The notes below the pieces were generated by a model that worked only from the letters and a program-made list of their open reading frames with translations, was not told where the DNA came from and did no database searches. Of a stretch of DNA of 64,000 nucleotides, positions 61,067 through 64,000 are shown piece by piece; position 1 is the first letter of the stretch, and each line of letters opens with the position of its first letter. Made by a program: the position numbers and the translations under genes. Source of the DNA: Clostridium sp. E02 (GTDB taxonomy: Bacteria > Bacillota > Clostridia > Lachnospirales > Lachnospiraceae); assembly GCF_003833015.1 (NCBI RefSeq), contig NZ_RJLQ01000012.1, positions 80,606 through 144,605 of the forward strand, in the 5' to 3' direction.

Positions 61067-61453
61067 TCAATTCTTGTTTGTTTGAAGTGTTTTGCTTACC
61101 TTTGACAAAGCTTCTATAAAATGTGATGTTTCAATTGGTTTAAAAACAACTGGGATAGAAGGATTCAAGTCCGCCACCATCTGCAATGTTTTGTCGTAGG
61201 CAAGAGAGCTGATGATAATGATGCCAGCCTCTGGGTGACGATTCAGCAATTGTTTGGATGTTTCAATACCATTGATACCTGGCATTATAATATCCATAGT
61301 TACAAGATCAGGCTTTTCAATTTCATAGCTTACCAGCGCCTCCTCACCTTTTTTGCACTGACAGATTACCTGGTATTCAGTTCCTTCTAGTAATTGTTCT
61401 ATTTCTTTTCTGATTAATATGGAATCATCAACAATCATAATCTTCTTTTTCAT
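61067..61453 (-). CDS. Stand-alone CheY-like response regulator
   Basis: 128 aa from ATG 61453 (GGGAGGG upstream). Receiver only: D9/D10, phospho-acceptor D54 in TMDIIMPGINGIE, Lys in VFKPIE. Closer to CheB/CheV-like receivers (LVTMDIIMPGING) than to the cheY at 24870. 22 bp after fapA and presumably co-transcribed. Output unknown. Confidence 0.9.
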   Translation of the reverse strand: MKKKIMIVDDSILIRKEIEQLLEGTEYQVICQCKKGEEALVSYEIEKPDLVTMDIIMPGINGIETSKQLLNRHPEAGIIIISSLAYDKTLQMVADLNPSIPVVFKPIETSHFIEALSKVSKTLQTNKN

Positions 61454-61475
61454 AATAATATCCCTCCCATTAAAA

Positions 61476-63263
61476 CTACTTACTACCAATTATTATATCG
61501 CCTTCACTATTTTTGTATATAGTGCAGCTGGAATGCTCCTCTTGGATCATGAGGCTGGATGAACCGATACGAATTCGAACGACAGGCAACAATTGCTGGC
61601 TCTGGATTATTCCAGTCTGTTCCATGTCTTTTTCATTGATTACGGTGAGACGGTCATTGATTTCATTCTCCCGGATTGCTAGGATATCGGAAGCCTGTTT
61701 TAAATTTTCCAGTAATTGCTGCTTGTCTTGCCGTTGTACTGTCTCCAGATAAGTAATATTCTTTCGTATTTCTTCTAAATTGTGTTGAAGTTGTTCGAGT
61801 TCACGAGTAAGTCGTGTGGACTCCTCTACGTCTTTTGGTATATTAGCTATAATAAGTTCAGTCACCAGCCGGCGTACTTTAGAACCAATCATTTTAGCAC
61901 TTATATTGTTGGTTGCAAGAAGGGAACCGCCTATAATCACTCCAATTCCAGCTGTGACAATGATATCTTCACTGCTTTTTACCTTTGAGTTAATGATACT
62001 TTCCGCGTATACATTACCTTTTGCAGTTACACTGCAGTGCTCTAAATACCTACATTTTATATAGGCATCGGAATAAAGCGATCCCTTCCCATTTCCAGAG
62101 ACTCCACTGGCGATAACAATAGGTCCTTGTGCTGAAATTTCAGCTCCTTCTACGGAACCACGAATATCAATGCTTCCGGTTGCTTTTACAGAGAAACCAT
62201 TTCTAACATCACCTGCAATTAAAATATCTCCGTCATAGTCTAGATTACCCGTATTATTATCTACATTTCCATTGATTTTTAGAATTGGATCTACCTGAAA
62301 CTTACCGTTTGCAAAGGTGACGTGACCAGTTTTCTGTGAAAGAAGAAGAGTTCTGTCCTCAGTAAGCGTAGTGTTTCGACCAGAGGGGACTGGGACATTC
62401 GTTCCCTTAATATCACAGGGATAGGATTTCCCAGTTACAGTTTTACCGTCTTCTCCAGGTATGGAAGTGCTGATTTCGCTGATTACTTCGCCCTCTTTAA
62501 CGGATTGGATGTTATTTAGATGTTTATAATCCACAGAACCATTTTCGTCTTCTTCGAATTCAAGATTGACAATTCGTTTGAAATTATCTTTGATTGTTCC
62601 ATCAATTCCGTTCCGTGCCAGAATCCCTTTGGCGATCAGGACTACCTTTTCATACGTTTTGTTTTCAACAATTGATTTTAGCTCATCTTCCATGATACCG
62701 ACTGTTATGTGCTCTTGAGCTAATAATGCTTTCAAATCTTCCTCTTTAATATCCGCACCATTATTAATGGGAGGAATTACGTAAATCCAGGCCGCCATCT
62801 GATCATTCGACAGGTAAAGATGTGGTTGTGCTGCTATAGGATCGGGCTCTTGCTCTTGATGTGGTTCTTCTTGATCTAGTTCCCCTTGATCTGGTTCAGT
62901 TTCTCCTGCCTTGGTTGATGCTGCTGTGGATTTCATTGCGTTTGAAAGAGATTTCATTTTACTTCCAAACTGTTTGTACTCAATTTCTAATAATTCTTCG
63001 TCCACTCTTACAAGAAGTGGATCATTGTTGCAGGATTCCCATATAAGAGAAGGTGGAGGGGTTGCCTGTTCATGATTTGTGTCTGGTTTAAGCGACTCTG
63101 TGTCTTCCGGTTTTGATGGAGGGGTATTCACTTTTGCTTCTGGTTTCTGATTTTCTGTCAATTCATTGGTATCATCTGCTGATGGCACATTTTTTAATGA
63201 ATCTTTGAAATGTTTAACATTTTGAAAAAGTCCTAAGAACCCTTTTCTGTTTTTCTCTTTCAT
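61476..63263 (-). CDS. FapA (DUF342) flagellar assembly protein A
   Basis: 595 aa from ATG 63263 (AGGGGAG upstream); the frame opens at ATG 63281. Acidic N-terminal region 1-190, then DUF342/FapA domain about 195-440 (VKEGEVISEISTSIPGEDGK, TVTGKSYPCDIKG, beta-helix-like DILIAGDVRNGFSVKATGSI) and a C-terminal coiled coil (LTRELEQLQHNLEEIRKNI). FapA has been linked to flagellar placement or assembly in other bacteria; role in Firmicutes unknown. Operon with the 49-aa ORF and CheY-like gene. Confidence 0.85.
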   Translation of the reverse strand: MKEKNRKGFLGLFQNVKHFKDSLKNVPSADDTNELTENQKPEAKVNTPPSKPEDTESLKPDTNHEQATPPPSLIWESCNNDPLLVRVDEELLEIEYKQFGSKMKSLSNAMKSTAASTKAGETEPDQGELDQEEPHQEQEPDPIAAQPHLYLSNDQMAAWIYVIPPINNGADIKEEDLKALLAQEHITVGIMEDELKSIVENKTYEKVVLIAKGILARNGIDGTIKDNFKRIVNLEFEEDENGSVDYKHLNNIQSVKEGEVISEISTSIPGEDGKTVTGKSYPCDIKGTNVPVPSGRNTTLTEDRTLLLSQKTGHVTFANGKFQVDPILKINGNVDNNTGNLDYDGDILIAGDVRNGFSVKATGSIDIRGSVEGAEISAQGPIVIASGVSGNGKGSLYSDAYIKCRYLEHCSVTAKGNVYAESIINSKVKSSEDIIVTAGIGVIIGGSLLATNNISAKMIGSKVRRLVTELIIANIPKDVEESTRLTRELEQLQHNLEEIRKNITYLETVQRQDKQQLLENLKQASDILAIRENEINDRLTVINEKDMEQTGIIQSQQLLPVVRIRIGSSSLMIQEEHSSCTIYKNSEGDIIIGSK

Positions 63264-63337
63264 GGTATTCTCCCCTAACATTATGGATTAACTGACTCCC
63301 CTGCTTATTACAGGTAATGGATTGATTTATATAGCTG

Positions 63338-63487
63338 CTATGATGTCTTCTTAATGAATACAGGAAATGTGATAGGAATGATTGGCTGCAATTGATAAGC
63401 TCTCCTAAAGTTTATGACGTTATTCATCATGGTGAATGGACTGAGTGTTGTGTTTCCAGAAGGTGTTGAAGCGTTCAAACCATACAT
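63338..63487 (-). CDS. 49-aa protein of unknown function, sigma-28-linked
   Basis: MYGLNASTPSGNTTLSPFTM opens the protein; ATG 63487 has AGAAGGGGG upstream. A longer frame from 63526 overlaps the ribosome site. No TM or known domain; the middle is polar and the C-terminus (PIIPITFPVFIKK) hydrophobic/basic. It lies 74 bp before fapA on the minus strand and has a sigma-28-type promoter just upstream, so it is probably expressed with flagella. Confidence 0.6.
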   Translation of the reverse strand: MYGLNASTPSGNTTLSPFTMMNNVINFRRAYQLQPIIPITFPVFIKKTS

Positions 63488-63530
63488 AAGAAGCACACCC
63501 CCTTCTATATTAATAATGTACCACAACGTT

Positions 63531-63557
63531 ATATCGACAAACTACAGTCATAATATA
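63531..63557 (-). promoter_or_regulatory. Sigma-28-type promoter of the 49-aa ORF-fapA operon
   Basis: Minus strand TATA, 15 bp, GTCGATAT, 43 bp before ATG 63487. Confidence 0.55.
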
Positions 63558-63637
63558 ATACATAAGTTCCATTTTATAAGGGAATTATCACTATGATAGC
63601 AACAAAATAAAAAACGAAAAAAATAGCAAAAAAAGTG

Positions 63638-63666
63638 TTGACAATTGCAATATGCTTTGGTATGAT
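63638..63666 (+). promoter_or_regulatory. rRNA promoter P1
   Basis: TTGACA, exact 17-bp spacer, TATGAT. First of two tandem sigma-A promoters directed out of the window. Confidence 0.88.
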
Positions 63667-63756
63667 ATAACACGTTGCTGAAAACGGCAACAAACATCTT
63701 TCGAAAAAACACATTGGGATACGATGAAAAAGTTTTGAAAAAGACAAAAAAAACAG

Positions 63757-63785
63757 TTGACAAAAAAGACTGAATTTGGTAATAT
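63757..63785 (+). promoter_or_regulatory. rRNA promoter P2
   Basis: TTGACA, exact 17-bp spacer, TAATAT, 119 bp after P1. Each promoter is followed by a related GTTGC.../GCAAC hairpin (63674-63691; 63792-63808), so the module looks duplicated. Confidence 0.88.
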
Positions 63786-64000
63786 ATGAGAGTTGCTGCT
63801 GAAGCAACAAAGTAAAAAAAGCACTTTGAAAACAGAAGATTGAACAGTATGTAAAACCCTGAAAATTCTAATAAAAAGTCATGTTTGATGACTTTGAATG
63901 AGAAATTCAGAACGAATACAAGTAATTGTATACGAACCAAACAACAAGTAAAAACGGGAAATAAATTAGCTAGTTAGTTGATTTTGACCGTGGATTGAAC
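63786..64000 (+). promoter_or_regulatory. Leader of an rRNA operon (16S start beyond window)
   Basis: After P2: a boxA-like antitermination element GCACTTTGAAAAC (63821-63833), then leader sequence of the kind that precedes 16S in Lachnospiraceae (AAATTAGCTAGTTAGTTGAT near the end). No 16S sequence (AGAGTTTGATC) is reached. Recognised from family resemblance. Confidence 0.75.

Noticed and set aside
63548..63940. 130-codon minus-strand frame over the rRNA promoters
   Set aside because: Phe/Ser/Cys-rich translation of AT-rich promoter and leader DNA; overlaps two consensus promoters on the other strand.

Overview
The window comes from a low-to-moderate GC Firmicute, most likely a motile member of the Lachnospiraceae (Clostridium cluster XIVa; a Lacrimispora/Clostridium-like genome would fit, but the genus is inference). 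Pointers are the AGGAGG-type ribosome binding sites, FliY (CheC-FliN fusion), CheC/CheD/CheV, the FliW-CsrA pair, choline-binding-type cell-wall repeats, and an rRNA leader of clostridial type. Nearly the whole window is one flagellar and chemotaxis island. I see no insertion sequences, tRNAs, CRISPR arrays or phage genes.

Layout. 1-2064: two paralogous TPR glycosyltransferases, the first cut by the window edge. 2244-7624: a Cache chemoreceptor, an isolated kduI isomerase gene, a response regulator/histidine kinase pair and a small YjfB-type protein. 7897-9363: flagellin, with a long structured leader carrying a GGA-loop hairpin (candidate CsrA site). 9453-11282 (minus): a glycosyltransferase with a methyltransferase-like tail, probably for flagellin modification. 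11789-38276: a giant operon from a strong sigma-A-type promoter to a hairpin terminator, in the order flgB-fliE-fliF-fliG-fliH-fliI-fliJ-fliK-flgD-(TIGR02530-like)-flgE-flbD-motA-motB-fliM-cheY-flgC-fliY-fliO-fliP-fliQ-fliR-flhB-flhA-sigD-flgF-flgG-cheC-cheD-cheV-(EAL-like/HDOD). It builds rod, hook, export gate, switch and stator and ends with sigma-28. 38260-39721 (minus): a ParA ATPase and a ComFB-domain protein. 39863-43104: fliD-fliS-fliT-like. 43107-45221: a secreted C39-like peptidase (minus) and a degenerate nucleotidyltransferase-like protein (plus). 45261-50405 (minus): flgM-flgN-flgK-flgL-DUF6470-fliW-csrA. 50510-55169 (minus): cheA-cheW-cheR-cheB. 55297-61008 (plus): a FliK/YlqG-like protein, FlhX (FlhB C-domain), a PilZ protein, two cell-wall-repeat proteins and a lytic transglycosylase without signal peptide. 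61067-63487 (minus): a 49-aa unknown, FapA (DUF342) and a stand-alone CheY-like protein. 63638-64000: tandem rRNA promoters and the leader of an rRNA operon whose 16S gene starts beyond the window.

Regulation. A recurring element, TA-rich tetramer, 15 bp, then (G/T)TCGATA(A/T/G), sits in front of yjfB, flagellin, the flagellin-linked glycosyltransferase, cheV, fliD, the C39 peptidase and the 49-aa ORF, with weaker versions before flgM and cheA. I read it as the sigma-28 (SigD/FliA) promoter of this organism. SigD is made from the giant operon, held by FlgM, and FlgM export would release it after hook completion. FliW-CsrA probably controls flagellin translation.

Most notable items: a ParA paired with a protein built as basic N-terminal peptide, acidic disordered linker and ComFB domain (a possible cyclic-dinucleotide-responsive positioning system); a hook protein with a ~235-residue helical insert; FliY with a duplicated FliM-like CheY-binding motif; flgC moved away from flgB/fliE; and several late-regulon genes of unknown function.
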